64,000 bases of DNA from Acidobacteriota bacterium (GCA_014189895.1 BJFQ01000002.1:30391-94390), one strand, 5' to 3'; shown: positions 1 through 9,679, numbered from the stretch's first letter. The notes: a model not told the origin generated them from the sequence alone. Program-made: numbers and translations.

Positions 1-1
1 G

Positions 2-70
2 GCCACTCAGCGTATTTTTCATTCTCCGCAATACTTAAGTCGTATTGAATTTATAGAAATTAAGCGCTAA
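2..70 (+). CDS. 3' end of an unidentified gene (partial)
   Basis: The second forward frame is open from the window edge and encodes 22 residues ending IEFIEIKR before a TAA stop. The mix of hydrophobic and charged residues looks like a genuine C-terminus, but the piece is too short to assign a family. It would be convergent with the SDR gene at 272. Frame 1 is also open for a similar short stretch (to a TGA at 46-48), so the choice of frame is a judgement. Confidence 0.35.
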   Translation, partial: ATQRIFHSPQYLSRIEFIEIKR

Positions 71-129
71 ACTATTTTGAATTATCCTAGTGTTCATCGA
101 AAATAAAATCTTTTTTTGAAAGAAATTCT

Positions 130-243
130 ATGGAAATTTTAAAAAACTTCTCAAAGAAAAAATATGCTCCTGAATTAACAGTTGGAATTTTTACTTTCAT
201 CTTCTTTCTAGTGAAAGACTTAATCAATATCTTTTTTCGTTAG
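130..243 (+). CDS. Possible small membrane protein, 37 aa
   Basis: An ATG-started frame encodes 37 residues: a basic N-terminal part (MEILKNFSKKKYAPE), then a hydrophobic stretch (LTVGIFTFIFFLV) long enough to span a membrane, then KDLINIFFR. A weak GAAAG lies about eight bases before the ATG. The region is much more AT-rich than the neighbouring genes, and AT-rich DNA readily yields such frames by chance, so this is a candidate only. No family recognised. Confidence 0.22.
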   Translation: MEILKNFSKKKYAPELTVGIFTFIFFLVKDLINIFFR

Positions 244-271
244 TTCTTCCTATTTATGAAACATGTCCTCT

Positions 272-910
272 TCACTTCCCCCTGATTTCTTTCATCAAGG
301 AAGAGAAGGGGTGGGGAGGTGTGTGTAAATGCTGGGGTTGCGGCTCGCCTTCTTTAATAATGGTTCCCAGAACGTGCCCATGGATGCTTTGTTGATCACC
401 GACTAGGGCACGGAAACCTTGAATGAAATTAGTGAGCCCCGCCTTAGCTGCAGAATAAGGGAGACGTTTTTTGAAAGGGTTCTCAATTGCATGGTCTAAA
501 AAGTAATGAAGAGAAGCTGCAGGGTGAAGGAAAGGTAAGACAGATTGGGAACAGAGCATAGGAAAGATCAAATTGGTCTTAAACGTTTTTTCTAAGTCAC
601 CTGTATTCCAAGTACCCAGGGTTTGTTCGTCGAAAGTGCTACTTAAGAAACAAACGCCATTGATCTTTAGGTCAGATCCCAAAGTCCAATCCAAATCATG
701 TTTGATTTTCGAAGAGATGTCTCGATCCTGAGCATCCCAAGTTAGGGTCTGCCGGATCGCTGAAAGACTGCGATGCCAAGATTCATCTTTCCAAGACTTA
801 GAGCTTGTCAAAATAAGTTCATGATCTCGTGCAAGATCTTCACCGATCCAGCGGCCAAGTCGCATGCGCCCACCAATGATCAACCAGAGTGGCTTCTGAT
901 TCAAAGCCAT
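272..910 (-). CDS. Short-chain dehydrogenase, pteridine-reductase-like
   Basis: The 212-residue product has an SDR fold signature: an N-terminal cofactor loop IIGGRMRLGRWIG (residues 11-23) and the catalytic YSAAKAG (Tyr-xxx-Lys) near residue 152. The loop lacks the usual TGxxxGxG; an Arg sits where the second Gly normally is, as in PTR1/FolM-type pteridine reductases, so reduction of a pterin is a reasonable guess. At 212 residues it is short for an SDR (about 250), and its tail is rich in Pro and His. It begins two bases after the maeB stop on the same strand, so it is very probably cotranscribed with maeB. Substrate not determinable from sequence. Confidence 0.7.
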   Translation of the reverse strand: MALNQKPLWLIIGGRMRLGRWIGEDLARDHELILTSSKSWKDESWHRSLSAIRQTLTWDAQDRDISSKIKHDLDWTLGSDLKINGVCFLSSTFDEQTLGTWNTGDLEKTFKTNLIFPMLCSQSVLPFLHPAASLHYFLDHAIENPFKKRLPYSAAKAGLTNFIQGFRALVGDQQSIHGHVLGTIIKEGEPQPQHLHTPPHPFSSLMKEIRGK

Positions 911-912
911 CT

Positions 913-3171
913 TTAATTTCCTCTATCTTGGGCTTCTACAACGGTGATAGCGGCCATATGGATGACATCGTTCAGTGATGAATCTTGCTGAAGAACATTA
1001 ACGGGACGGGCCATGCCGCAGGTAATGGGACCCATAATTTCCGCCTTGGCTAATCGTTGAATCAGTTTGTAACTAATATTGGCGCTCGCCAAATTCGGGA
1101 AAATAAGAATATTGGCTCCTCCTTGAAGCGCCGACCAAGGAAAATTTTCGGCTAAGAGGCGTTTCGATAGGGCGGTATCGGCTTGTACTTCACCATCGCA
1201 TTTAATATCGGGCCTCTTTTCGTGGATCTTCTTAACTGCGTCACGGATAATTTCAATATCAGGGTTATTCACGGTTCCAAAATTCGAATAGGATAGCAGG
1301 TCGACCTTAGGCTCAATACCAAATCTGTTGAGGGCTAGGTCAGCGGTCATAATCGCTGTGTCACATAATTGATCAGCTGTGGGTTGAATGGTCATGGTGG
1401 TATCAGCTAAGAATAAAACGCGATCTTTCATGATCGTTATATAGACACCGGCCACTCTGCCTAGGCCTTCGCGAGCACCAATGACCTCAAGGCAGGGCTT
1501 AATGGTTTCAGGATAGGTTGTTTTTAAACCTGAAAGGAGGCCTTCGGCTTGACTCATGCGACACAAGAGAGATCCAAAAACAAGGGGACGCATGACTTGT
1601 CGTTTGGCTTCTTCCCAGCCCACACCTTTATGTTTTCTCAGTTCAAGATAGAGTTCCGTTGCTGCATTCTTCATCTCTGAGTGTTCTGGGTCGATGATCT
1701 CAATACCTGGTAGATCGAGTCCTAATTCACTAATTTTATTTCGAATCAGATCAGAAGAGCCAATCAGGATGGGTTTACAGATGCCCTCTTCGATCAGGTT
1801 CTCGCATGCTTGAAGAATTAAGGGATGATCCCCTTCTGGGAAGACAATTCGTTTCGGATCAAGCTTGGCTCGATTGATGACAGACCTGATGAGATCTTTG
1901 CTTCGGCCCTGTAAGTCTTCAAGATGCTCACGATAACGATCAAAATCATGAATAGGATTTCGAGCTACGCCTGAATCCATCGCAGCCTTGGCCACGGCGG
2001 GCGCTACCCATAAGAGGACGCGCGTATCGAAAGGTTTAGGAATGATGTATTCCGGCCCAAAAGAGAATTTCTGGCCTCCATAGGCCCGACTGACTGAATC
2101 AGGGACTTCTTCTCGAGCAAGCGCGGCTAAAGCTTTCGCCGCGGCAAGTTTCATCTCTTCATTAATTTCTTTAGCATGGACATCCAAGGCGCCTCGGAAA
2201 ATAAAAGGAAAACCTAGAACATTATTAACTTGATTAGGATAATCACTCCGCCCGGTCGCCATAATAAGGTCCGGTCGTGCAGATTTGGCAATCGGATAAT
2301 CGATTTCAGGATCGGGATTAGCAAGGGCAAAAACAATAGGATTGGGCGCCATGGATTTTACCATGTCGACCGTGAGCACACCCTTAGCGCTGCAGCCTAC
2401 GAAGACGTCCGCACCATCAATGACTTGAGCGAGGCTCCTTAAATTTGACTTTTTAGCAAAATTCGATTTATAAGGATTCATTCCGTCGTGACGATCGACA
2501 TAGACTAATCCTTTGGTATCGCAGAGCCACAAGTTTTCTAGTCGAACCCCGGTTGAGACCATCATGTTGGCACAGGCAATTGCACTAGCGCCAGCGCCAC
2601 TAAAGACCACTTTAATTTTAGAGATATCTTTTTGGGCAATTTCGAGGGCATTGAATAGGGCAGCCGTCGAAATGATCGCTGTTCCGTGTTGATCATCATG
2701 CATGATGGGGATGTTCATAGTTTTTCGAAGTTTTTCTTCAATCTCAAAACATTCTGGAGCTTTAAGATCCTCGAGATTAATCCCCCCGAAAGTGGGCTCA
2801 AGAGCTTTGACAATCTGAACAAACTTTTCAGGATCTTCTTCGTCGATTTCAATATCAAAAACGTCAATATCGGCAAAACGCTTAAAGAGAACGCCTTTAC
2901 CTTCCATGACCGGCTTGCTTGCAAGGGCACCAATATTACCAAGACCTAAGACGGCTGTTCCGTTGCTGATCACTCCCACGAGATTACCCTTGGCAGTGTA
3001 TTGGTAGACATCGTCTGGGTTCTGGGCAATTTCTAGACAAGGCTCTGCAACTCCGGGGGAGTATGCGAGGCTTAAGTCGCGGGATGTACTCGTGGGTTTC
3101 GAAGGAATGACCTCGATTTTTCCTTTGCGCCCCTTTGAATGGTAGTCCAAGGCTTCCTGTCGTCTAACCAA
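913..3171 (-). CDS. maeB: NADP-dependent malic enzyme with phosphotransacetylase-like domain
   Basis: The 752-residue protein matches the long bacterial malic enzyme (oxidative decarboxylation of malate to pyruvate with NADP). Residues 1 to about 420 are the malic enzyme part: [12 protein letters not shown], the metal-binding region around [10 protein letters not shown], and the nucleotide-binding [12 protein letters not shown]. Residues about 430-752 form the phosphate acetyl/butyryl transferase-like domain, which in this family is regulatory (acetyl-CoA sensing in E. coli MaeB) and not catalytic. Length agrees with the family (about 760). The start is TTG at 3171, with GGAG about eight bases upstream; no better ATG lies nearby. 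It is the first gene of a two-gene unit with the SDR downstream. The enzyme links the TCA cycle to pyruvate and NADPH supply. Confidence 0.95.
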   Translation of the reverse strand: MVRRQEALDYHSKGRKGKIEVIPSKPTSTSRDLSLAYSPGVAEPCLEIAQNPDDVYQYTAKGNLVGVISNGTAVLGLGNIGALASKPVMEGKGVLFKRFADIDVFDIEIDEEDPEKFVQIVKALEPTFGGINLEDLKAPECFEIEEKLRKTMNIPIMHDDQHGTAIISTAALFNALEIAQKDISKIKVVFSGAGASAIACANMMVSTGVRLENLWLCDTKGLVYVDRHDGMNPYKSNFAKKSNLRSLAQVIDGADVFVGCSAKGVLTVDMVKSMAPNPIVFALANPDPEIDYPIAKSARPDLIMATGRSDYPNQVNNVLGFPFIFRGALDVHAKEINEEMKLAAAKALAALAREEVPDSVSRAYGGQKFSFGPEYIIPKPFDTRVLLWVAPAVAKAAMDSGVARNPIHDFDRYREHLEDLQGRSKDLIRSVINRAKLDPKRIVFPEGDHPLILQACENLIEEGICKPILIGSSDLIRNKISELGLDLPGIEIIDPEHSEMKNAATELYLELRKHKGVGWEEAKRQVMRPLVFGSLLCRMSQAEGLLSGLKTTYPETIKPCLEVIGAREGLGRVAGVYITIMKDRVLFLADTTMTIQPTADQLCDTAIMTADLALNRFGIEPKVDLLSYSNFGTVNNPDIEIIRDAVKKIHEKRPDIKCDGEVQADTALSKRLLAENFPWSALQGGANILIFPNLASANISYKLIQRLAKAEIMGPITCGMARPVNVLQQDSSLNDVIHMAAITVVEAQDRGN

Positions 3172-3191
3172 TGAATATCTCCAATCCCCAA

Positions 3192-3210
3192 AAGAACTTT
3201 TATCGTTCTT
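3192..3210 (-). terminator. Weak hairpin downstream of the lipoprotein gene
   Basis: An inverted repeat AAGAAC / GTTCTT with a seven-base loop lies between the stop of the lipoprotein gene (3249) and the maeB start. Read on the minus strand it is followed by TT then GGGG. The stem is AT-rich and the T-run very short, so it is at best a weak terminator or leader structure. Confidence 0.2.
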
Positions 3211-3248
3211 CTAGGATAACATCCGCAATTAGTCAGTCTTCATAAGCC

Positions 3249-4340
3249 CTAATTCGCATTGCCATCTAGGGCAAGCCCTTTAAAGATTCTTGAAGGAGTG
3301 CCTGGGATAACTAGAGTCTTAAACGTGCTTCCGGATTGGGGAGCCATCCATATCGTAACGGCGTTATTGCCGAGAGAAGAAGCGCTCGAGAGAGCAAGTA
3401 ACCAAGCCTTGTTCCCTCCATGCGCTAGTACACGAATTTGTCTTTGTGAAGTAGCATCCCCAAGAGTAAATTTAGGAACTTGATTGAAGCCCAGACCAAA
3501 AGCTCCCGTATCAAAGGCCAGAACTGGTGGTCGTGTAGAAATTTGGTTTCCATCTTGGAGATGAAGACCTACAAAAAGAACATTGTTAGCGGTATCCACA
3601 GCTAAGGACCCATAGGTCCCTAGCTGTGTTAAAGATCCAATAATTTGATTGGCATTCTGAAAGCCCGAGGCAGCGCCTTTTCTTATACGGGGCCCAATCA
3701 CGGTATCTGTTCCGATCAAGACGCTTGAGCCATTATCAGCATAGGTGAAGACTGTTCCATTGTCGGCCGCAACGGATCGTCCTCCCGTATCGTTAGTGAC
3801 TTGCAAGACATTCAGAGGGATTGTTTCGTTTTGTAACCGAGATCCGGCATTCGTAATAATCCAAATGCGGCAAAGATTGTCGCCATTTTCAGCTACGTAT
3901 AAGGTATGGGTAACGGAATCGATAGAGGCTTGGGAGAATTTAGAATTCTGGGCTCTCTGACTGGGGTCTAAAGTGAATGATGTGACGTCGGTACTATTAA
4001 TCGATCCAGTTTGTTCTCGAATGCGATTGATCCGAACGACGGTTCCCGATTCAGAGAGCAAGAAAAGTTGGTCAGTTTGCGTGTCTAACGTCATCCCACC
4101 CCATGCCAAATTAGTGACTTGAGATAAATTCACATTAGTCAGGACCTTCGAAGGAATAGGAACGCTCGGGGCGCCATAGAGCGAACTCAAATCGCTATAG
4201 GCTAGAATCTGATTTGAAGCACTATCGAAGAGATATAGTGCTGTTTGGAGGGTTTGACCCGAAGAGACATCATCCCGAATACATCCGATGAAACAGAGAG
4301 GCAGTCCCAAGAGGATATTTAAAAATCTAGAAGGCTTCAT
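3249..4340 (-). CDS. Lipoprotein, possible beta-propeller
   Basis: The 363-residue protein starts with a basic residue pair and a hydrophobic stretch ending FIGC (Cys20), consistent with a lipoprotein signal although position -3 is Phe rather than Leu. The mature part contains repeated short beta-strand-like units with phrases such as LYLFDSASNQILAYSDL, QLFLLSESGTVVRI, TLYVAENGDNLCRIW and LAVDTANNVLFVGL, which resemble NHL/WD-like propeller blades. It probably sits on an envelope membrane facing the periplasm or outside. No enzyme motif is visible. It is transcribed divergently from the membrane protein at 4380 (39 bases apart) and lies upstream of maeB on the same strand, 77 bases away. Function unknown. 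Confidence 0.75.
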   Translation of the reverse strand: MKPSRFLNILLGLPLCFIGCIRDDVSSGQTLQTALYLFDSASNQILAYSDLSSLYGAPSVPIPSKVLTNVNLSQVTNLAWGGMTLDTQTDQLFLLSESGTVVRINRIREQTGSINSTDVTSFTLDPSQRAQNSKFSQASIDSVTHTLYVAENGDNLCRIWIITNAGSRLQNETIPLNVLQVTNDTGGRSVAADNGTVFTYADNGSSVLIGTDTVIGPRIRKGAASGFQNANQIIGSLTQLGTYGSLAVDTANNVLFVGLHLQDGNQISTRPPVLAFDTGAFGLGFNQVPKFTLGDATSQRQIRVLAHGGNKAWLLALSSASSLGNNAVTIWMAPQSGSTFKTLVIPGTPSRIFKGLALDGNAN

Positions 4341-4379
4341 ATGTCAAAATATTAACACTCAAGACATAGAGAAAGGCAC

Positions 4380-4823
4380 ATGAAGACTTCAACTAATCTT
4401 ATATCTCGATTCCGTATTGCGCGTATGATAGGCCTTGTTGCTTGCGTTGCCTGGCCTCTCATTTTGATGTTGTTGATCATGACAGAGAAGGTTGTTCCTG
4501 GAAATTTTATCCCTGAGGGTCTCGTTAAGGAATTCAGCTATACACTCACAGGCCTAACGCTGGCAGGTACGTTTTTTGTCAATTACCGATCGGGAAAAGT
4601 TCTTTCACGTTTCAAAGATCAACCAAATGAAAAAAAACCCCACATCGTTTTTCGAGAATCCCTGCTTTATATCCTAGTGATCCAAATGACAACTTGGTAT
4701 GGATTAATGTACTGGCTCATCGCGGGTTGGAGCGCCTCTCGTCATGTAGGCACTTTCATTATGCTGACCCCTATTTGTTTTTTTCTCTTCATCCCAAGGC
4801 TTTCTCAATGGGAATCCGACTAG
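4380..4823 (+). CDS. Unknown four-helix membrane protein, 147 aa
   Basis: The product has four likely transmembrane helices: about residues 15-33 (MIGLVACVAWPLILMLLIM), 51-67, 91-112 and 121-139. A short hydrophilic, basic loop (SGKVLSRFKDQPNEKKPH) sits between helices 2 and 3. GAAAGG lies just before the ATG, and the opposite gene begins 39 bases away, so the start is well bounded. The gene converges on uvrC with 16 bases between stops. No family recognised. Confidence 0.7.
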   Translation: MKTSTNLISRFRIARMIGLVACVAWPLILMLLIMTEKVVPGNFIPEGLVKEFSYTLTGLTLAGTFFVNYRSGKVLSRFKDQPNEKKPHIVFRESLLYILVIQMTTWYGLMYWLIAGWSASRHVGTFIMLTPICFFLFIPRLSQWESD

Positions 4824-4839
4824 AAGACATAAAAGATGG

Positions 4840-6648
4840 CTAGGACTTTTGCCACTCCTGGATAGATTGACTCAGTCGTGATCCTACTAGGGTTTCAATC
4901 TCTTTGGGTGAAGCATGGCGAACCTGCTTGACTGATCCAAAATGCTCTATGAGTTTCTGGACAGTTTTATCTCCCACCCCCTTGATCGAGGCAAGTTCGT
5001 TTTTAAAAGTACGTTTCGAACGCAAGGATCGATGATATGTTACGGCGAAACGATGGGCCTCATCTCTTACCCGCTGCAGGAGATGAAGAACAGGACTAGT
5101 TCGGGGGATGCGAAGCGGGGCTGGAAGAAAAGGCCGATAGATCAGTTCTTCTTTTTTAGCGATGGAAGCGCACTCGAGATGAGAAAGGCCTAATTGCTCA
5201 AGGGACTCAAGGGCTGCGTTGAGTTGTCCTAACCCACCATCAATCAAGACGAGATCGGGGAAATCTGAACCCTCCTCTTTGAGGCGACGATAACGTCGTG
5301 TCACGGCTTCTTTCATTTGAGCAAAATCGTCATTCTTATCGATACTCATCTTGAAGCGACGATAGTTTGACTTGTCGGGTTTGCCGTCAAGAAATGACAC
5401 AAGACTTGCTACGACTTCTTGCCCTTGGCTATGGCTGATATCGAAACACTCAATACGATGGGGAATGCGAACCAAACTGAGCATCTTTTGGAGACCCTCG
5501 AGAGTGGCAAGCGTGAGTTGTGCAGGTTCAAATTTTTTCTCAAGAGCTAATTTGGCATTCTCTTGAGCCATACATAGCAATTCAACTTTATTCCCCTGCT
5601 GAGGAACTAAAATTCGGGGTCTCGAAGTCCGTTCTCCCATTAGCCATTGCAAAAGAATGTCTTCATGATCGGGTTTCATTTCCAGGATCAGGCGGTCTGG
5701 GCAAATTTCCTTAGAATAAATTCCTTGTATAACCTCTGCCCAAATGGCAGGAGTCATGACTTCGGTATTTTCCAAAAGATATTCGTGACGAGCAATAATA
5801 TTTCCCCCGCGGATAAGGAGTCGATGGATACAGGCTTTGTCATCGAGTAAGGCTGACCCAAAAATATCTGTTTCAACAAGATCCGAGCTAGAAGCTTTTT
5901 GTTTGGAGAACCATGAGTCTAATTGATTGAGGGCATCCCGATGATGAGCCGCTTGCTCAAAGGCTTGAACCTCCGAAGCCTTCCACATGGCTGCTTCGAG
6001 CCGCTTTTTCAGCTCATCGCTCTTTCCCTCAAGGAAAAGCTTGGCCCCCTTGGTTTGCTCTTGGTAACTCGTTTCATCAACTTTTCCGATACAAGGCGCG
6101 GTGCATCGATGGAGTTGATACTTAAGACAGGCACGCCCTCTCTTGCCGTCAATTTCAATATCACAGTCTCGAATCTGGAAAAATCGATAGACTAGCTCGG
6201 CTGTTCGATATGCTGCGCTAGAAGGGAAGAATGGGCCGAAATAGTAAGCTTTATCCTTCAGGATTTTTCGAGTTACATAAACTTTAGGGAAGGGTTCACG
6301 TGTGAGTTTAATGTAAGGGTAACTTTTGTCATCTTTAAGAAGAATGTTGAAGGGAGGTCGATATTTTTTGATGAGGTTGTTTTCTAAAACAAGGGCTTCG
6401 AGCTCACTAGAGCAAAGGAGAAACTCAATATCCCAAATCCTGGAGACCAATCGCTTAGTTTTAGAATCTAGTTGTTTATTAGAGAAGTAGCTTTTTACTC
6501 TTTTTTTGATGCACTTAGCCTTACCAATGTAGAGAAGATTATTTTCTTGATCTCGATATAGGTAACAGCCAGGTCCCTGGGGGAGATCATGGAGTTTCCT
6601 ATTCAGGCTAGGTGACTTATGGAGTTGAGATCGAATGGGAATGGCCAT
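4840..6648 (-). CDS. uvrC: UvrABC system protein C (excinuclease subunit)
   Basis: At 602 residues this is a full-length UvrC, which makes both incisions in nucleotide excision repair after UvrA/UvrB damage recognition. In order: the GIY-YIG nuclease (GPGCYLYRDQ ... LLYIGKA, residues about 25-105) for the 3' cut, a cysteine-containing linker (RACLKYQLHRCTAPCIG), the UVR helical motif (about 210-245) that binds UvrB, the RNase H-like domain (IECFDISHSQG and LVLIDGGLGQL) for the 5' cut, and a C-terminal helix-hairpin-helix (IKGVGDKTVQKLIEHFGS). All expected motifs are present. Its ATG overlaps the stop of the upstream DUF1648 gene by one base (TGATG), implying translational coupling. Confidence 0.97.
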   Translation of the reverse strand: MAIPIRSQLHKSPSLNRKLHDLPQGPGCYLYRDQENNLLYIGKAKCIKKRVKSYFSNKQLDSKTKRLVSRIWDIEFLLCSSELEALVLENNLIKKYRPPFNILLKDDKSYPYIKLTREPFPKVYVTRKILKDKAYYFGPFFPSSAAYRTAELVYRFFQIRDCDIEIDGKRGRACLKYQLHRCTAPCIGKVDETSYQEQTKGAKLFLEGKSDELKKRLEAAMWKASEVQAFEQAAHHRDALNQLDSWFSKQKASSSDLVETDIFGSALLDDKACIHRLLIRGGNIIARHEYLLENTEVMTPAIWAEVIQGIYSKEICPDRLILEMKPDHEDILLQWLMGERTSRPRILVPQQGNKVELLCMAQENAKLALEKKFEPAQLTLATLEGLQKMLSLVRIPHRIECFDISHSQGQEVVASLVSFLDGKPDKSNYRRFKMSIDKNDDFAQMKEAVTRRYRRLKEEGSDFPDLVLIDGGLGQLNAALESLEQLGLSHLECASIAKKEELIYRPFLPAPLRIPRTSPVLHLLQRVRDEAHRFAVTYHRSLRSKRTFKNELASIKGVGDKTVQKLIEHFGSVKQVRHASPKEIETLVGSRLSQSIQEWQKS

Positions 6649-7328
6649 CAGTTAATGGATCTTTGACTGACCAAAAGGATGATCAGAAAAGGGGCAAAAA
6701 GTAATAGCATCAACCAAGCATAAGCTTTTTTATGGGCAAAGTTCAGTGTTAAACCCATTCCCCCTATCCGGTGTACCCACACCGAGGGGTCGCGTGGATT
6801 GTTGTAGATCAATCCGAATCGATAATGATCTCGATATTCTGTGGGAATCATTTTGTTTGCCTTGTAGAGGATTAAAAATATGGCCATAAAGATAAAGCCC
6901 GAAACCACAAAGAAAAACTTTGGAATAGAAAAGTCATAAAAAATGGGCAAAAGAGTTGTGCCAGATAACATCATTGCGATACCCAAAGGAATAACTCCAC
7001 GCATTTTTTCACCTATGGTCACTCGTATATCTTTTTGCCAAGAAAGTTCATGCGGACTTCTCAAAAAAGATACCCCCGTCATGAAGAGCCAAAGCAGAGA
7101 AGGAAGACCCAGTAAAAGCCATCCTAAATGTTCCCGAGAAGTCCACCCATCTGTAATTCCATGGATATTGAAATGAGTTGGAACCCGAAGAGGCAAGAAT
7201 GACCTGTATTGAAAATAAATGAACCCAACGAGCGTCAAGAAACATGCTAAAGACCCATCCCAAACCGTCCATCTAGATTGGACCGGTGAATGGGAATCTT
7301 GGTTTTGCTTACTGGAAGTCGATATCAT
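6648..7328 (-). CDS. DUF1648/DUF5808-type integral membrane protein
   Basis: A DUF1648-like segment (VPTHFNIHGITDGW) follows the first transmembrane helix, and the C-terminal part contains a DUF5808-like stretch (IYNNPRDPSVWVHR ... LNFAHKKAYAWL). About five or six membrane helices are visible. Relatives include SdpI-like immunity and bacterial membrane proteins of unknown role. I choose the ATG at 7328 (226 aa); an upstream in-frame ATG at 7361 would add 11 residues but would nearly touch the divergent gene. The stop overlaps the uvrC start, so the two are likely coexpressed, though no functional link to repair is evident. Confidence 0.75.
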   Translation of the reverse strand: MISTSSKQNQDSHSPVQSRWTVWDGSLACFLTLVGFIYFQYRSFLPLRVPTHFNIHGITDGWTSREHLGWLLLGLPSLLWLFMTGVSFLRSPHELSWQKDIRVTIGEKMRGVIPLGIAMMLSGTTLLPIFYDFSIPKFFFVVSGFIFMAIFLILYKANKMIPTEYRDHYRFGLIYNNPRDPSVWVHRIGGMGLTLNFAHKKAYAWLMLLLFAPFLIILLVSQRSIN

Positions 7329-7374
7329 ATTGAATGTCACTAAATTAAATTGTAGACACATCAGGAGTGTGTAC

Positions 7375-7998
7375 GTGTTGAAACTTAAGACCTTTCAGGT
7401 GGGAGACCTTCAATGCAATTGTAGTTTAGTCTGGAATGAAGCTACCCACCAGGGACTCATAGTGGACCCCGGAGGAGAATCCGATCGCATCAAAGAGGAA
7501 GTTAGTGCTTTGAAAATCAAGATAACGGCCTTACTTCATACGCATGCACATTTTGATCACGTTGGAGCAACAAAGTCATTGCAAGAATATTACGATTGTC
7601 CAGCGTATCTTCACCGAGATGATGATTTCTTAATCGAAAATCTAGATCGCCAAACAGCTTTTTTTGGACTTCCTACGATTGATGCTCCCGAAATGACTCA
7701 ACTCGAAGAGTCCGATAAGTTTCTTGGAGTAAATACCCTCCATACCCCAGGACACACCCCTGGATCTTGTTGTTTTCTTGGCGATTTCCAGCAAGGAAAA
7801 GTTCTTTTAGCGGGAGATACTCTTTTTCATCGCGCCGTAGGTCGAACAGATACGCCTGGTGGATCTAAAGAGCAAATCAAAGAAAGTATTTTAAAAAAGA
7901 TTTATCCCTGCCACCCCGATACTTTAGTGATTCCAGGCCATGGCTCATTCACGACTATCGGAGAGGAGCGAGAATACAATCTATTCGTGAGACAATAA
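7375..7998 (+). CDS. Metallo-beta-lactamase-fold hydrolase, glyoxalase II-like
   Basis: The product of about 207 residues has all metal-binding signatures of the glyoxalase II-like MBL family: HTHAHFDH, the later His in HTPGHTPGS, the bridging Asp in LAGDTLF, and GHG near the C-terminus. Size and order fit the YcbL-like hydroxyacylglutathione-hydrolase-related group, which hydrolyse thioesters or related compounds in the cytosol. The frame is open to 7219, but AGGAG at 7363-7367 places the start at GTG 7375 (seven-base spacing) or TTG 7378. That start also avoids deep overlap with the opposite gene. It heads the long plus-strand run. Confidence 0.85.
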   Translation: MLKLKTFQVGDLQCNCSLVWNEATHQGLIVDPGGESDRIKEEVSALKIKITALLHTHAHFDHVGATKSLQEYYDCPAYLHRDDDFLIENLDRQTAFFGLPTIDAPEMTQLEESDKFLGVNTLHTPGHTPGSCCFLGDFQQGKVLLAGDTLFHRAVGRTDTPGGSKEQIKESILKKIYPCHPDTLVIPGHGSFTTIGEEREYNLFVRQ

Positions 7999-8016
7999 CC
8001 TTGAGGAGTCATCAAG

Positions 8017-8790
8017 ATGATTGAATTATTATTTGGGACAAGCCCCCTTTTGATTTTTTTAGGGTTTTATCTTTTCACATGCATCAGTATTGTTAACGAG
8101 TATGAGCGTAGTGTCATCTTCAGGCTTGGACGCTTGATTGGAATTAAAGGCCCCGGCCTCATTTTTGTTTTTAGACCCTTCGACCGGCAAGTCAAGATCT
8201 CGCTAAGGTCTATCGTCCTTAACGTCCCAAGCCAGGACATTATTACGAAAGATAATGTAACCCTCAAAGTAAGTGCAGTTGTCTACTACAAGGTCGTCAA
8301 CCCAAGTTTAGCCGTGACGGGCGTCGAAGATTTTGATTATGCGACAAGCCAGAAAGCACAGACTACTCTCCGTTCTATTTTGGGGGAAGTCTCACTTGAC
8401 CAGATACTGAGTGACCGAGAAGCCCTCAATAGGCGTCTGCGAGAAATCATCGATCTTGCAACTGAACCTTGGGGCATTGAGGTGACAAGCGTTGAGCTCA
8501 AGTCAGTAGATCTTCCCGAGCAAATTCAAAGAGCGATGGGCAAGCAAGCAGAAGCGGAACGAGAGAAACGGTCAAAGATCATTAACGCTGAAGGGGAGTT
8601 AGCTGCCGCTCAACAGCTTTTGGAAGCGGCTAACATGATCAGTCAAAATCCAGCTGCAATTCAGATGCGGTATCTACAAACTCTTTCCGATATTGCTGTT
8701 GAAAAAAATAGCACCATTGTCTTCCCTTTGCCGATGGATCTACTGAAGGCTTTGGAAAAATATGCCAATAGTGATAACCCTAAATCATAA
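8017..8790 (+). CDS. Slipin/stomatin-like SPFH (band 7) membrane protein
   Basis: The 257-residue protein has an N-terminal hydrophobic hairpin (residues 5-24), then a complete band 7 domain: YERSVIFRLGR, KGPGLIFVFRP, VSAVVYYKV, and WGIEVTSVELKSVDLP. A coiled-coil follows (QAEAEREKRSKIINAEGE) and a C-terminal STIVFPLPMDLL motif typical of slipins. These proteins oligomerise on the inner membrane and scaffold microdomains or regulate proteases; many bacterial slipins are paired with an NfeD protein, which is absent here. GGAG precedes the ATG by nine bases. It lies between two MBL-fold hydrolases with short spacers, suggesting cotranscription. Confidence 0.92.
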   Translation: MIELLFGTSPLLIFLGFYLFTCISIVNEYERSVIFRLGRLIGIKGPGLIFVFRPFDRQVKISLRSIVLNVPSQDIITKDNVTLKVSAVVYYKVVNPSLAVTGVEDFDYATSQKAQTTLRSILGEVSLDQILSDREALNRRLREIIDLATEPWGIEVTSVELKSVDLPEQIQRAMGKQAEAEREKRSKIINAEGELAAAQQLLEAANMISQNPAAIQMRYLQTLSDIAVEKNSTIVFPLPMDLLKALEKYANSDNPKS

Positions 8791-8816
8791 TCAGGTAACC
8801 ATTCAAGCTTAAATGT

Positions 8817-9671
8817 ATGCACATAGGACCCTGGGACATCCAAATCGTAAGCGGCGGTCAATTCGCTCTTGATGGAGGAGCGATGTTCGGCACCGTTCCT
8901 AAGGTAGTTTGGTCCAAGGTTTATCCAGCGGATCAAGATAATCAAATCCTGATGGCCACTAACTGCCTCTTGGTTCGAGGGTTTCTGAATGGCAAACAAG
9001 AAAATATCCTTATTGACAACGGTAATGGAGATAAAGAGGACGATGCTTTTATGTCTCGGTTTAAATTTGAAGGTCGAGGGGTTTTGGATCGCGAACTTGC
9101 TCGCTTTGATCTGACTCCGAAAGATATTACCTGTTGCATTCTTACGCATTTACATTTCGATCATGCGGGAGGCAGTACGCGCTTTGATGCGCATGGAAAT
9201 CTCGTGCCAAGTTTTCCCAATGCTCGCTACATCGTTCAAAAAAAAGACCTAGAAGATGCCAAAGATCCTCATATAAGAGTCCGTGCAAGTTATCTTCCTA
9301 AAAATTGGGAATGCCTCGAGGCGCTAGGTCTTCTTGAAACGGTCGATGGGGATCATGAAATCTTCCCAGGCATTCATGTGCGATTAGCTCCGGGGCATAT
9401 CGAAGCTCTTCAGAATGTAGTAATCGAAGGTGGAGGAAAAAAACTTCTTTACTTAGCTGATTTGATTCCCACTTCAAGACATATTCAGCCCGCATGGATT
9501 ATGGGATACGACTTGGATGTGGTTACTTGTGTTGACGAAAAAATCAAAGTACTCAATGAAGTCTGTAACTCTGGTACCGTCCTCGTGTTCGAGCATGACC
9601 CCGATGTTCCCGCGGGCACCGTTTCTCAAGATGCAAAAGGAAAATATATTGTTACGCCAGTAGCTGTTTAG
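8817..9671 (+). CDS. Metallo-beta-lactamase-fold hydrolase
   Basis: This 284-residue MBL-fold protein carries ILTHLHFDHAGG (HxHxDH metal motif, about residues 109-120), a His in APGHIEALQ, an Asp in LLYLADLIPTS and a late His in LVFEHDPD. The spacing resembles the lactonase/quorum-quenching-like and related MBL hydrolases (N-acyl homoserine lactonase family group), but the substrate cannot be named. No signal peptide is seen, so it is probably cytosolic. No strong Shine-Dalgarno precedes the ATG. It is 26 bases after the slipin and eight before exbD. Confidence 0.85.
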   Translation: MHIGPWDIQIVSGGQFALDGGAMFGTVPKVVWSKVYPADQDNQILMATNCLLVRGFLNGKQENILIDNGNGDKEDDAFMSRFKFEGRGVLDRELARFDLTPKDITCCILTHLHFDHAGGSTRFDAHGNLVPSFPNARYIVQKKDLEDAKDPHIRVRASYLPKNWECLEALGLLETVDGDHEIFPGIHVRLAPGHIEALQNVVIEGGGKKLLYLADLIPTSRHIQPAWIMGYDLDVVTCVDEKIKVLNEVCNSGTVLVFEHDPDVPAGTVSQDAKGKYIVTPVAV

Positions 9672-9679
9672 GAGCCTTT

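Noticed and set aside
8661..9149. 162-codon minus-strand open frame opposite the slipin and MBL genes
   Set aside because: It runs antisense across two well-supported genes, has no domain-like features and no ribosome binding site; a codon-bias shadow.
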